From Geothrix sp. (GTDB lineage: Bacteria; Acidobacteriota; Holophagae; Holophagales; Holophagaceae), in assembly GCF_020622065.1 (NCBI RefSeq), contig NZ_JAHRYQ010000002.1, positions 298,232 through 362,231 on the forward strand: a stretch of 64,000 bases of DNA, written 5' to 3'. The first letter of the stretch is position 1. The number at the start of each line of letters is the position of its first letter. The notes under the pieces were generated by a model, which saw only the letters and a program-made list of their open reading frames with translations, was not told the DNA's origin and searched no databases. Position numbers and translations under genes: made by a program. Shown piece after piece: positions 17,390 through 26,367 of the stretch.

Positions 17390-18055
17390 CTAGGCCTTGT
17401 GGGCGTGCGCCTTCGCCAGGAACGCGGCGTCGGCCTTGGCCCCATGGCATTTCCGGCAGAAGTCGGCACTCGGCCTGACGAGGCCCGCGGCCTTGGCCGC
17501 CGCGGGATTCTTCATGACCGGCATGGCCTTGTAGTCAGCGCCGTTGCCATGGCAGGCCTCGCAATCCAGGCCCTTCTTGGCATGGGCCGAGACCGACCAG
17601 GAGTCGTGCTGGACGCGGTGGCACATCCGGCACTTGTCGGCGCCGACAGCCGCGTGGCCGTTGCTTGCCAGGGTCGGCATGGGACCAGGTGCGGCGGGCG
17701 CTGCGGCAGTGGGCGTGGCCGCGGCGGGTTTGGCTGCGGAGGCTGGGGCCGCGGGAGCCGGAGCGGCCTTGGGGGCCAGCTCCGGTGCCGGCGCTGCGGC
17801 TGGCACCACTGGGCTGGGAGCCACGACCGCGGGTGCGGCGGCCGTCGCAGGCTTTGAAGCCACTCCCGCGGGAGCCGCTGGCTTGGAGGTGGAGGCCTGC
17901 GCCCCCCCCGCAGGCGGCGCCTGGGTTCCCGAGGTGGCCGGGGCCGGTCCCGAGGGGGCGGGGGGTGCGGCGCTCGGAGCCTCTGCCGGTTTCTCCGGTC
18001 CGCAGCCGAGGAACGAGAGGACAAGCAGGAAGGTCAAACCGACCGATCGGCACAT
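17390..18055 (-). CDS. Triheme c-type cytochrome lipoprotein with Ala/Pro-rich linker
   Basis: A 221-residue protein with lipobox LSFLGCGPEK. Residues about 25-125 are an Ala/Pro-rich low-complexity tether. The C-terminal part holds three CxxCH heme sites: CRMCH, CEACH and CRKCH, with extra histidines that could serve as distal ligands (SAHAKKG, AHAHKA). It would be an electron carrier tethered to a membrane on the periplasmic or outer face. It is co-directional with, and upstream of, nothing obviously redox related. It is convergent with the DUF900-type gene. Confidence 0.88.
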   Translation of the reverse strand: MCRSVGLTFLLVLSFLGCGPEKPAEAPSAAPPAPSGPAPATSGTQAPPAGGAQASTSKPAAPAGVASKPATAAAPAVVAPSPVVPAAAPAPELAPKAAPAPAAPASAAKPAAATPTAAAPAAPGPMPTLASNGHAAVGADKCRMCHRVQHDSWSVSAHAKKGLDCEACHGNGADYKAMPVMKNPAAAKAAGLVRPSADFCRKCHGAKADAAFLAKAHAHKA

Positions 18056-18082
18056 GGGGACTCCGGGATTCGTACCTGGATG

Positions 18083-20155
18083 CTACTTCCCGGCCTTGTC
18101 AAAAGCCAGGTTCCGCACCATGTCCTCGGTCTTCCAGGGGGCGGCGCCGCCACCCAGGTACTTCTGGAACCACTCGAGGTGGGCGTTGTAGTAGACGGGC
18201 ATGGATTTCAGGTTGTCGGGCCAGTGGCCGTCATTCTTGAAGACGATCAGGCGGCTGGGCACGCCCATCTCCTGCAGGCCCGTGAAGAACTGCAGACTCT
18301 GCGTGTAGGGCACGCGGTAGTCCCGCTCGCCGGTGATGACGAGGCAGGGGGTCTTGAAGGCCTGCACATGGCTGCTGGGGTTCATGCGGTCGTAGGCCGC
18401 CGACTTCTCCCAGGGTGTGCCCGTGAGGTCGTGCTCGGGGAACCACAGCTCCTCCGTGGCGCCGTGCATGGAGCGCAGGTCGTAGACGCCCATCATGGCG
18501 GCCAGGGCCTTGAAGCGGGTGGTGTGACCCTCCAGCCACATCATGGCGTAGCCGCCCCAGCTCCAGCCCATGGCGCCCATGCGGTCTTTGTCCACATAGG
18601 GCAGCGCGGCCAGGTGGTCGGCCACCTTGTCGATGTCGGTCATCACCTTGCCGTCCCAGTCGCCGCTGATGGCGTCCGTGAAGGCCTGGCCGTAGCCCGT
18701 GGAGCCGTGGGGGTTGGGGAAGGCCACGATGTAGCCGGCGCCGGGATAGACCTGCCAGTCGCCGCGCAGGGTGTCGGACCACATCATCTGCGGGCCGCCG
18801 TGCACATTGAGGATGAGCGGATACTTCTTGGCCGGGTCGAAGCCGTGGGGCTTCACGATGAAGACATGGATGTCCTTGCCGTCGGCACCCTTCACCCACT
18901 GCTCCTCGGCAGGACGGAAGTCCACCTCCTTGGCCAGGGCCTGGTTGAAGGCACTGAGGCGCCTCAGCTCCTTGGATTCGAAACCGTAGCGCCAGATCTC
19001 CGCTGGCTCGCCCACGCGGGTCTTGGTGAGGTAGACCGCCTTCTGGTCGGCGCTCACTACGAACTCCTTGATGCTCTGACCCTCGAGCATGCGGGTGGTC
19101 TTCCCGGAGGCGACCTCCACACGGAAGAGCGGCCAGCGGCCCTTCTCCTGCACGGTGAACCAGAGGGCCTTCCCGTCCGCCGACCACTGGAAGCCGTCCA
19201 CCCAGTTGTCGATGGCTTCCGTCAGCACCTTGCGGGCCTTCGTCTGGCGGTCATAGACGGCCAGGCGGAAGAGGTCGGATTCATGGCCCGGCTTCGTCTG
19301 GAACTTGTAGGCGATGTAGCGGCCGTCCGGCGAGTACTTCGGATCCTGGTCCGCCGCCGGGTTGTCGCCGGTGATGCGCTTGGGAGTGCGGTCGCCCTCC
19401 AGCGAGATCAGGAAGAGATCCTGATTGGTGCTGCGGGCGGCCACGGGGTCGGTGTTGGTGGTGACGCAGAGTTCCTTGCCGTCGGGGCTCAGGTCCCAGG
19501 CCTGCCAGAAGGCCGGATAGTCCTGCTTCCCGGAGGTGATGGCTTCGACCTTGCCCTCAAGTGTGGCCGAGAAGAGGTGGCTGTACTGGAAATCGCGCCA
19601 CTCGGTCCAGTGGCGGTAGAGCAGCGAATCCGCCAGGTGGGCCTGCACGGGACCGCTCTCCAGCTTCTCGCTCAGCTCCTTGTGCTTGGCGCCATCGGCC
19701 ATGGCTTCGGGGAACACCGAGGCCTCGAACACCACCCGATTCGTGCCGGGCGCGAGCTTCGGCGATCCGACGCCGGGCTCGAAGCTGGTGACCTTCCGAG
19801 CCTCTCCGCCGCCGGCATCCAGCGCCCAGAGCTGGCTGCCGCCCTCACGGCTGGAGAGGAAGTAGAGCGTCTTGCCGTCCTTTGACCACTGGGGCGCCGT
19901 GTCCGATTTGCCCGAGTAGGTGAGCTGCTTTGCCTGGCCCGAGGCTGTCTCCAGCACCCAGAGCTGCGTGTTCCGCTTGGCGGCCTTCAGGTCCTGGCTG
20001 GACACCTCGAAGGCCAGGCGGGACCCATCCGGGCTCAAGACCAGGTGCTGGATCCCCTTCAGGCGGTAGAGATCCTCGATGTGGAAGGCCCGCTTGTCCG
20101 CCGCCACCGCGGGCAGGGCGACGAGGAGGGCGGGAATCAGGAACCGATGCAGCAT
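18083..20155 (-). CDS. Exported S9-family serine peptidase (prolyl oligopeptidase/acylaminoacyl peptidase type)
   Basis: A 690-residue exported peptidase. A signal peptide (MLHRFLIPALLVALPAVAA) is followed by an N-terminal beta-propeller with WD-like repeats (LSPDGSRLAFEV, WSKDGKTLYFLS, YSPDGRYIAYKF). The C-terminal alpha/beta hydrolase has nucleophile Ser532 in GWSWGGY, Asp612 in GERDYRVPY and His644 in NDGHWP. It should cleave oligopeptides in the periplasm. A GTG at 20161 two codons upstream is closer to the GGAGG site, so the exact start is uncertain. It sits 27 bases upstream of the triheme lipoprotein on the same strand. Confidence 0.93.
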   Translation of the reverse strand: MLHRFLIPALLVALPAVAADKRAFHIEDLYRLKGIQHLVLSPDGSRLAFEVSSQDLKAAKRNTQLWVLETASGQAKQLTYSGKSDTAPQWSKDGKTLYFLSSREGGSQLWALDAGGGEARKVTSFEPGVGSPKLAPGTNRVVFEASVFPEAMADGAKHKELSEKLESGPVQAHLADSLLYRHWTEWRDFQYSHLFSATLEGKVEAITSGKQDYPAFWQAWDLSPDGKELCVTTNTDPVAARSTNQDLFLISLEGDRTPKRITGDNPAADQDPKYSPDGRYIAYKFQTKPGHESDLFRLAVYDRQTKARKVLTEAIDNWVDGFQWSADGKALWFTVQEKGRWPLFRVEVASGKTTRMLEGQSIKEFVVSADQKAVYLTKTRVGEPAEIWRYGFESKELRRLSAFNQALAKEVDFRPAEEQWVKGADGKDIHVFIVKPHGFDPAKKYPLILNVHGGPQMMWSDTLRGDWQVYPGAGYIVAFPNPHGSTGYGQAFTDAISGDWDGKVMTDIDKVADHLAALPYVDKDRMGAMGWSWGGYAMMWLEGHTTRFKALAAMMGVYDLRSMHGATEELWFPEHDLTGTPWEKSAAYDRMNPSSHVQAFKTPCLVITGERDYRVPYTQSLQFFTGLQEMGVPSRLIVFKNDGHWPDNLKSMPVYYNAHLEWFQKYLGGGAAPWKTEDMVRNLAFDKAGK

Positions 20156-20250
20156 TGACACGGGGCCTCCGGGACGAGAACCCACAGAATCGCATGGAGC
20201 CGGGGCACCGGCCACCATCGGCCCCCACGCCCACCTTGCTATCCTGACGC

Positions 20251-21705
20251 ATGGTGAAGCCCGAGCCCCCCGACCAACCCCGCGGCCGCGGCATCTTCTG
20301 CAACCGGACCCTGAACCTCCGGTCGGTTCGGGCCATCGGCTACGACATGGACTACACCCTGGTGGACTACCGGGTGGCGGCCTTCGAGCAGATGGTCTAC
20401 GCCCAAGCCCGGGAACGGCTCGCCTCCGAAGGCTGGCCTGTGGAAGGTCTGGATTTCGACCCCAGGATGGTGGCCCGCGGCCTGGTGATCGACACTGAAC
20501 GAGGCAACCTGGTGAAGGCCAACCGCTTCGGCTTCGTGAAGCGGGCCATGCACGGCACGCGGATGCTCGAACACGCCGAGCAGCGGGATGCCTACGCCCA
20601 GACCCTGGTGGACCTGAACGATCCCCGCTGGGTCTTCCTCAACACGCTGTTCTCGCTATCCGAAGGCTGCCTCTTCGCCCAGGCGGTGGACCTGCTGGAC
20701 CGGGGCGCCCTGCCCCGCCCCTTCGAATACGCCAGCCTCTACCGCCATGTGCGGGCGCGGGTGGATGCCCAGCACCTCGAAGGCCACTTGAAGGCCGAGA
20801 TCGCCGCGGCGCCTGAGCGCTATGTGGTGCAGGACCCCGAGGCCGCCCTGGCCCTGCTGGACCAAAAGGCCGCGGGCAAGAAGCTGCTGCTCATCACCAA
20901 CTCGGAGTGGAGCTTCACCTCGAAGATGATGGCCCACGCCTACGACCGGCACCTGCCGGAAGGCATGACCTGGCGCCAGCTCTTCGACCTGGTGATCGTG
21001 GCCGCCCGGAAGCCCGCCTTCTTCACCGAGCGCGGTCCCTTCTTCGAAGTGGTGGACGAGGCAGGCCTGCTGCGGCCGCTGATGGGGCCCCTGCGGCCGG
21101 GCGGCCTCTACCTGGGCGGCTGCGCCTCCCAGGTGGAGCGGGATCTCGGCATCTCCGGCGACGAGATCCTCTATGTGGGCGACCACATGTTCGGCGATGT
21201 CCATGTGAGCAAGCGGCTCCTCAGCTGGCGCACGGCCCTGGTGCTGCGGGAGCTGGATGCGGAGATGGCCGCTCTGGAATCGTTCCGAGAGACGGAACTT
21301 CGCCTCATGGCCATGATGCGGGAGAAGGAAGGGCTGGAGGACCGCCTGTCCCAGACGCGCCTCGCCCTCCAGCGCCTCCACGCGGGATACGGTCCCGCCC
21401 CCACGGCCGATGCGGCCACCCTGGAGGCGCGCGTCCACGACCTCCGCGGCCAGCTGGTGGCCCTCGACGCCGAGATCGCCCCTCTGGCCAGGGCCGGCAC
21501 CGAACTGGTCAATGCGAGGTGGGGCCTGCTCACCCGCGCCGGCAACGACAAGAGCCACCTCACCCGTCAGATCGAGCGTTACGCCGACATCTACACCAGC
21601 CGCGTGTCGAACTTCCTCCACGCCACGCCCTTCGCCTACTTCCGCTCCCCCCGGGGCAGCCTGCCGCACGATCCGGCCGGTCCCGGGATGGAGGCCCAGC
21701 CATGA
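20251..21705 (+). CDS. HAD-IG family 5'-nucleotidase (cytosolic purine nucleotidase-like)
   Basis: A 484-residue HAD hydrolase resembling cytosolic 5'-nucleotidase II. Seen: GYDMDYTLVDY with the DxD nucleophile pair near residues 32-34, LLLITNSEWSF (motif II), lysine in AARKPAFF and GDHMFGDVH (motif IV). The C-terminal part after residue 340 is a predicted coiled coil (FRETELRLMAMMREKEGLEDRL). It would dephosphorylate purine monophosphates in the cytoplasm. Its stop overlaps the thioesterase start (ATGA). Confidence 0.88.
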   Translation: MVKPEPPDQPRGRGIFCNRTLNLRSVRAIGYDMDYTLVDYRVAAFEQMVYAQARERLASEGWPVEGLDFDPRMVARGLVIDTERGNLVKANRFGFVKRAMHGTRMLEHAEQRDAYAQTLVDLNDPRWVFLNTLFSLSEGCLFAQAVDLLDRGALPRPFEYASLYRHVRARVDAQHLEGHLKAEIAAAPERYVVQDPEAALALLDQKAAGKKLLLITNSEWSFTSKMMAHAYDRHLPEGMTWRQLFDLVIVAARKPAFFTERGPFFEVVDEAGLLRPLMGPLRPGGLYLGGCASQVERDLGISGDEILYVGDHMFGDVHVSKRLLSWRTALVLRELDAEMAALESFRETELRLMAMMREKEGLEDRLSQTRLALQRLHAGYGPAPTADAATLEARVHDLRGQLVALDAEIAPLARAGTELVNARWGLLTRAGNDKSHLTRQIERYADIYTSRVSNFLHATPFAYFRSPRGSLPHDPAGPGMEAQP

Positions 21706-22190
21706 CTCTGGCGCCGGCCTTGCCGCCGGGCGTTTTCGCCCGCACCTTCGCCGTGCCCGAATCGGCCATCGATGGGAACGGCCATGTCAACAATCTGGAA
21801 TACCTGCGCTGGATGCAGGACATCGCCACGGCCCACTCAGACGCGCAGGGCTGGACGCTGGCCCGGTATGCGGAGACCCAGACGAGCTGGGTGATCCGTT
21901 CTCACACCATCGACTACCTCCGGCCCGCCTTCGTCGGGGAGACGATCACCGTGCTGACCTGGATCGGCGGCTTCGACGCCCAGGAATCCCCTCGTCACTA
22001 CCTCTTCTGGCGGGACGGGGACCGGAAAGTCCTGGCCAAGGCCAGGACCCTCTGGGTCTTCGTCGATGCCGGGACGGGACGGGCCCAGACCATTCCAGAG
22101 GCGTTCCGGAGCGCCTTCACGGTGGTGCCCGATGAGAAGCAGGTGCTCTGGGCGCTGAAAGCAGCGGGCCCGGTGACCTCCGGATCCTGA
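21702..22190 (+). CDS. Hotdog-fold acyl-CoA thioesterase
   Basis: A 162-residue 4-hydroxybenzoyl-CoA-thioesterase-type hotdog protein. Seen: AIDGNGHVNNLEYLRWMQDIATAHS, the conserved Asp/Gly-His-Val-Asn-Asn-block of this family, and later RSHTIDYLRPAFVGETI. It would hydrolyse an acyl-CoA or acyl-ACP thioester. It is translationally coupled (ATGA) to the nucleotidase gene, although no metabolic link between them is known to me. Confidence 0.88.
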   Translation: MTLAPALPPGVFARTFAVPESAIDGNGHVNNLEYLRWMQDIATAHSDAQGWTLARYAETQTSWVIRSHTIDYLRPAFVGETITVLTWIGGFDAQESPRHYLFWRDGDRKVLAKARTLWVFVDAGTGRAQTIPEAFRSAFTVVPDEKQVLWALKAAGPVTSGS

Positions 22191-22199
22191 TCGAACCCG

Positions 22200-23612
22200 T
22201 CATTTCACCGCATAGATCGTCACGCCGTAGTGCTCGGGATCCCAGGGCGCATCGCTGTTCCAGTGGCCGTAGGCGTGGCTGTCGTCGGTGCGGAAGCGCA
22301 CCGTGCAGGTGCCTTTGGGCAGGCTGATCACTTCGTCGGCCAGGCGGTTCTTCGTGGCGCCGCCCGCGTGATGGGTGCGGCTGCGCTCCATGAACCAGAC
22401 GCGCTTGCCGGCGGCATCCTCGATCCAGGCCTCATCGGCCATGTCCTCCCCGTCGCCTTCCGCGATGGCGTAGATCCTCACGGAACGGCCGGAGGAGAGG
22501 GTGAACGAGGCGCTGCGGTCCTGGCCGTCGCCCACGCGCACCAGCTCGGCCACCACGGGCCAGGTCAGCGGCTCCGTCAGCGCCACCGCCGCCAGGTCCC
22601 CATCCGACGGCACCGACAGCGTCAGGCCATACATGCCGGGGTCACAGGGAGGTGCGGCGTTCCAATCTGCGGGGGAGTGCGAATCATCCGTCACGAAGGA
22701 GGCCTCGTAGTCACCGGCCGGCAGCTGGAGGGTCTCCACTTGACGACGGTTCTTGCCAGCTCCCCCGGCGAACTGGGCCTTGTCCATGCTCATCTCCCAC
22801 ACCCGCGTGCGCGTGCGGGCATCCGTGATCCAGCCGTAGTCGTGCATGCGCCGGCCGCTGCCTTCGCCTTCGGCATAGACATGCAGCGCGACTGCCTTCT
22901 TCAGGTGGAAGGCCTGGGTCCTGTAGCTGCCATCCGAGACCGCAGGCAGCGCCAGCACGATGTTCTTCCACCGCAGCGGCGCCTCGAAAAGCACCACCGT
23001 CCCGGCCTCGCCGCCCGGCAGGTAGAGCTCCAGTCCGTAATGGCCCACCTGTTCCCGCCAGTGCCGGAGCATGCTCGCATTGTCCGCCCCGAAAGCCGCC
23101 AGGAAGCCATGGGACCGATCGGCCCCTTCCCGGTGGAGGGCCCGACGGTCGATGTTCCGGCTCCACTGCGCGAAGAGCAGGCTCTGCCCGAATCCGTGAT
23201 TGGCGAAGTAGGCCTCGTAGCTGCCCTTCGGCAGGTCGAGGTACTGGTCGGCCACGCGGTATTCCCAGTCCCGCTTCGTGTTGGATCCATCCATCTGCCA
23301 CACCACCTCGCGGGTGACGGCGTTCAGGATCCACCCATAGGCGAAGAGCGGCTGATCCATGGGCGCGCGGCCGAAGCGCCGGAGCCCCCCGCCCTTGGCA
23401 TAGACATGGACCTTCATGGCCTGGGGCAGGGTGAAGCCCTGGCTGCGCACCTCAAGGGCTTCGAAGCCCTTGAGGGAGACGATGCGGGGTTCCGCCTTCG
23501 CCTCTGCGCTATGCAGGACCAGGGGGGCGAAGGCCGTGAGCAGCAGGAAGGCGGTGATGGTCTGGACCACGCGACCCAGGGCGGCGGCTTCGGACATCAG
23601 AAAGGACAGCAT
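22200..23612 (-). CDS. Exported protein with three copies of an unassigned beta domain
   Basis: A 470-residue protein with a signal peptide-like N-terminus (TITAFLLLTAFAPLVLHSAEA). Three copies of one domain follow, at about residues 55-215, 225-345 and 350-470. Copies 2 and 3 share W-I-x-DA near their start, VW..M, GGA.KNR, LP.G, FVTDDSH/FRTDDSH, then DW/HWN..PP/APW.DP..YG. Copy 1 is diverged and lacks the TDDSH motif. I do not recognise a named family. A secreted beta-sandwich with a structural or binding role is the plain reading. A 23645-23669 hairpin lies in its leader. Confidence 0.75.
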   Translation of the reverse strand: MLSFLMSEAAALGRVVQTITAFLLLTAFAPLVLHSAEAKAEPRIVSLKGFEALEVRSQGFTLPQAMKVHVYAKGGGLRRFGRAPMDQPLFAYGWILNAVTREVVWQMDGSNTKRDWEYRVADQYLDLPKGSYEAYFANHGFGQSLLFAQWSRNIDRRALHREGADRSHGFLAAFGADNASMLRHWREQVGHYGLELYLPGGEAGTVVLFEAPLRWKNIVLALPAVSDGSYRTQAFHLKKAVALHVYAEGEGSGRRMHDYGWITDARTRTRVWEMSMDKAQFAGGAGKNRRQVETLQLPAGDYEASFVTDDSHSPADWNAAPPCDPGMYGLTLSVPSDGDLAAVALTEPLTWPVVAELVRVGDGQDRSASFTLSSGRSVRIYAIAEGDGEDMADEAWIEDAAGKRVWFMERSRTHHAGGATKNRLADEVISLPKGTCTVRFRTDDSHAYGHWNSDAPWDPEHYGVTIYAVK

Positions 23613-23644
23613 GGGCGCTCCTGTCGGGACCCTTTCAAGGTAGG

Positions 23645-23669
23645 CCCGACCATGCTCCCCCTGGTCGGG
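23645..23669 (-). other. Hairpin in the leader of the triple-domain protein gene
   Basis: Perfect 8-bp arms CCCGACCA (23645-23652) and TGGTCGGG (23662-23669) with a 9-base loop, 33 bases upstream of the start at 23612. The role is unknown. Confidence 0.4.
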
Positions 23670-23739
23670 GGATCGGCGAACGGCGGATCCGGACCGGCGG
23701 CTGGCCGCCCCTGTCCGGCCGGGGGTGCCAAGACAGAAA

Positions 23740-23766
23740 GCGGGGGCGGTCCTGGGCCGCCCCCGC
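23740..23766 (-). terminator. Terminator after the PKD/heme protein gene
   Basis: Perfect 10-bp GC stem GCGGGGGCGG (23740-23749) and CCGCCCCCGC (23757-23766) with a 7-base loop, 37 bases after the stop at 23803. On the minus strand it is followed by TTTCT, a weak T tract. Confidence 0.65.
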
Positions 23767-23802
23767 GTCCTTCATCCCTGGCCCGGAGGCCTGGGGACCC
23801 GT

Positions 23803-26367
23803 TCAGTTGTTGAGCGCACCCGCGGTGATCCAGGCGGAAATGAGGGACTGATTGGCCGCAGATACATTCCGGTGGCCGCTCGCCAACTGGATGACCAGGG
23901 CGCTGGAGGCTGGGTCGCCCGGTACGACCCGGAGCCCCGGAAGTGTGGTGGCGGGCACATTCACCAGGTTGGCGTAGGCGCTTCCCGCGGTGAGGTTCAT
24001 GCCGGCCGCCCCTGCCGCGTCATGACAGCCCACGCAGAGGGGCGTGAAGATCTGGGTCTGGATCTGGGTGAGCGTGGGGGCGGCGACCGCCGAGACGGTG
24101 ATGGTGCGAACGGGTGGGTTCGGATCCACCAACCCGTGGGAATCCGTGGCCGTCAGGCGCACCGTGTAGGTCCCCGGGGCCGCAAAGGTGTGGGAACCCG
24201 GAGCCAGCAAGGTCGATGTCGTCCCATCCCCGAAAGTCCAGAGCACAGTGACCGCATCGCCATCCGGGTCGGAAGCCGTGCCCGTGAAGGTCACCGACTG
24301 GCCCGCGTTGATGGTGACATTGGTCGCAGGAGCGATGATCGTCGCGGTGGGCGGCTGATTCACCGGGGCGGCCGTGACGGTGATGGTGCGGGTCGGCGGG
24401 TTCGGGTCCGGCAATCCATGGGAATCCGTGGCCGTCAGGCGCGCCGTGTAGGTTCCGGCTGTGGCGTAGGCATGGGCGCCGGGAGCCAGCAAGGTGGAGG
24501 TCCCCCCGTCTCCGAATTCCCAGAGGACAGTGACCGGGTCTCCATTGGGATCCGAGGCGGTGCCTGCGAAGGTGACTGACTGCCCGGCGACGATGCTGAC
24601 GCTGCCGGAAGGCGAGGTGATCGTGGCGGAGGGCGGCAGGTTCACGGCAGCGGGCTGGACCGTGATGGTTCGGGTGGGCGGATTGGGATCCGCCAGCCCG
24701 TAGGCATCAGTGGCGGTCAGGCGGACCGTGTAGGTCCCGGCCATGGCATAGGTGTGGCTACCCGGCGAGAGGAGGGTAGAGCTGCTGCCATCGCCGAAGT
24801 CCCATAGGATCGAGACGGCATCGCCATCGGGATCCGTGGCCGTCCCCGCGAAGGTGACCGACTGACCGGCCTGGATGGTCGCATCCGCAGCTGGCGAAGT
24901 GATGACGGCCGTGGGTGGATGGTTCGCCGGGGGGGCGGCCGTGGGAAGGATCTGGCCCCGGATCTCGCCGGTGGGATACGAGCGGGTCGGAACAGTCAGG
25001 TAGAGGTTCCCGGCGGCGAGAGCGGCGCTGAATCCCGCCCAGTCGCCCGCATAGGGCCCCAGGAGGTTCTGGAGACGGATCCGACCCCCAAGGGCGAAGC
25101 CACCCATGCCCCCGCTTCCGCTCTCTCTCCCGCTCGTAAGCTCGTCCTCATCGTCATCAAAGTCGTCGCCGCGGGGGAGGATGGCCACCAGGGGCCCTGT
25201 GGTGCCCTTGGCGCCCTGATGGATCTCGATCCTGCGCACGCGGGCGATGCCCGTGATCGTCACCCGATAGCCGAGGGCCGGGCCAGTGGACACCTGGTCA
25301 TCGGAAAGGGTGGTTCCGCTCACGAAGCTGAAGGACGCCTTCCCGGAGGCCTGGGTCGTGACAGGGGGAACCTCTTCCGTCCCACTGAGCGTGGCCGTGA
25401 ACTGGGCCGGTGCAGCGGGGAGGATGGCGGGCCGCGCGACCAGGACGAGGCCCCGGCTGGTGCTGGTCCAGTACACGCTGCCGTTGGCGGCCACCGCGAC
25501 TCCCGTGGGCTCGGGATCACCCCTATGGATGACCGTCCTGGAAAGGGTCGCGAGGTCGAGGGCGCTCACGGTATTGGTGCCACCCGCGGCGGCGTCCTTG
25601 CCCGGCGTGGGCACCTCCGTGAAATACAGAACATCCTCGGCTGGACCGAGGGCAAGGCCTTGCGGCGACTTCAGCCCGGTGACGAGCACGCTGCCCTTGC
25701 CATCCGGGGACCGGTGATAGATGAGCCCTGCGGCGCGGCTGGTCCAGTAGAGATCCCCGGAAGACGCCGCGACCAGGACCGTCTTGTCCGGCCCCGAAGG
25801 ATCGGGGATGGCCGTGGGCGAGGCGCCCCGCACCAGCACGGCAGCCACGCCGTTTCCGCCCTGGGCGGCCGTTCCAGCGAGGTACACCCGGTTTGCGGCA
25901 TCCACGGCGATGGTCGTGGTCGGCAGCATGCCACCCGCATGGAGGACGGTCGGCGACCCCGCGGCCCTGCTCTGGGTCATGAGCGCACCCTTCTGCGCAT
26001 CCACCCAGTAGAGCCGCCCCGCCCGGTTCGCCGCGAATCCGGATTGAACGGCGGCCCCGCCGGCGATCAGGCCCACGCTTCCAGTGCCCAGGTCGATCCG
26101 GGCGAGCGAGGCATCCAGGGGGGCCGCGGGCTGCTGGGAGATCACCAGTGATCGGTTGTCCGCCAGGGCGATGCCCGTGGGCTTCGACAGGCCCGAAGCC
26201 ACCACGGAGAACGAGAATGGCGCAGCGCTTGCGCCCGGGGCCGGCTGGCTGGAGGAGGCTGTCTGCGCCTGGGAGGCGCTTTTCCCGCAGTGGAGGACGG
26301 GCAGCACCAGCGCCGCTCCCGCAAGGGTGGCGAGATTCATGGAGTGGCGGAGGAAGGAATGGGTCAT
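23803..26367 (-). CDS. Propeller/CHRD/triple-PKD lipoprotein with C-terminal c-type heme site
   Basis: An 854-residue exported protein. The N-terminus MTHSFLRHSMNLATLAGAAL ends in a lipobox-like LPVLHCGKS. Residues about 50-310 form propeller-like repeats (LYWVDAQKG, LYWTSRAAG, VYWTSTSRG). Residues 316-472 match a CHRD domain (FTATLSGTEEVPPV ... PTGEIRGQIL). Three PKD domains follow at about 489-760 (ILWDFGDG, VLWEFGDG, VLWTFGDG), 94 residues apart. Near residue 779 is CVGCH in a decaheme-like end domain, so one heme is likely. GGAG lies 6 bases before ATG 26367. The architecture suggests a surface redox or binding protein. Confidence 0.85.
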   Translation of the reverse strand: MTHSFLRHSMNLATLAGAALVLPVLHCGKSASQAQTASSSQPAPGASAAPFSFSVVASGLSKPTGIALADNRSLVISQQPAAPLDASLARIDLGTGSVGLIAGGAAVQSGFAANRAGRLYWVDAQKGALMTQSRAAGSPTVLHAGGMLPTTTIAVDAANRVYLAGTAAQGGNGVAAVLVRGASPTAIPDPSGPDKTVLVAASSGDLYWTSRAAGLIYHRSPDGKGSVLVTGLKSPQGLALGPAEDVLYFTEVPTPGKDAAAGGTNTVSALDLATLSRTVIHRGDPEPTGVAVAANGSVYWTSTSRGLVLVARPAILPAAPAQFTATLSGTEEVPPVTTQASGKASFSFVSGTTLSDDQVSTGPALGYRVTITGIARVRRIEIHQGAKGTTGPLVAILPRGDDFDDDEDELTSGRESGSGGMGGFALGGRIRLQNLLGPYAGDWAGFSAALAAGNLYLTVPTRSYPTGEIRGQILPTAAPPANHPPTAVITSPAADATIQAGQSVTFAGTATDPDGDAVSILWDFGDGSSSTLLSPGSHTYAMAGTYTVRLTATDAYGLADPNPPTRTITVQPAAVNLPPSATITSPSGSVSIVAGQSVTFAGTASDPNGDPVTVLWEFGDGGTSTLLAPGAHAYATAGTYTARLTATDSHGLPDPNPPTRTITVTAAPVNQPPTATIIAPATNVTINAGQSVTFTGTASDPDGDAVTVLWTFGDGTTSTLLAPGSHTFAAPGTYTVRLTATDSHGLVDPNPPVRTITVSAVAAPTLTQIQTQIFTPLCVGCHDAAGAAGMNLTAGSAYANLVNVPATTLPGLRVVPGDPASSALVIQLASGHRNVSAANQSLISAWITAGALNN
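24098..24943 (-). repeat. Three PKD-coding units, 282-bp period
   Basis: A matching GTGATGGTGCG-type block starts at 24098, 24380 and 24662, exactly 282 bases (94 codons) apart. Each unit encodes one PKD domain; the units have drifted but are clearly one duplicated module. Confidence 0.8.
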
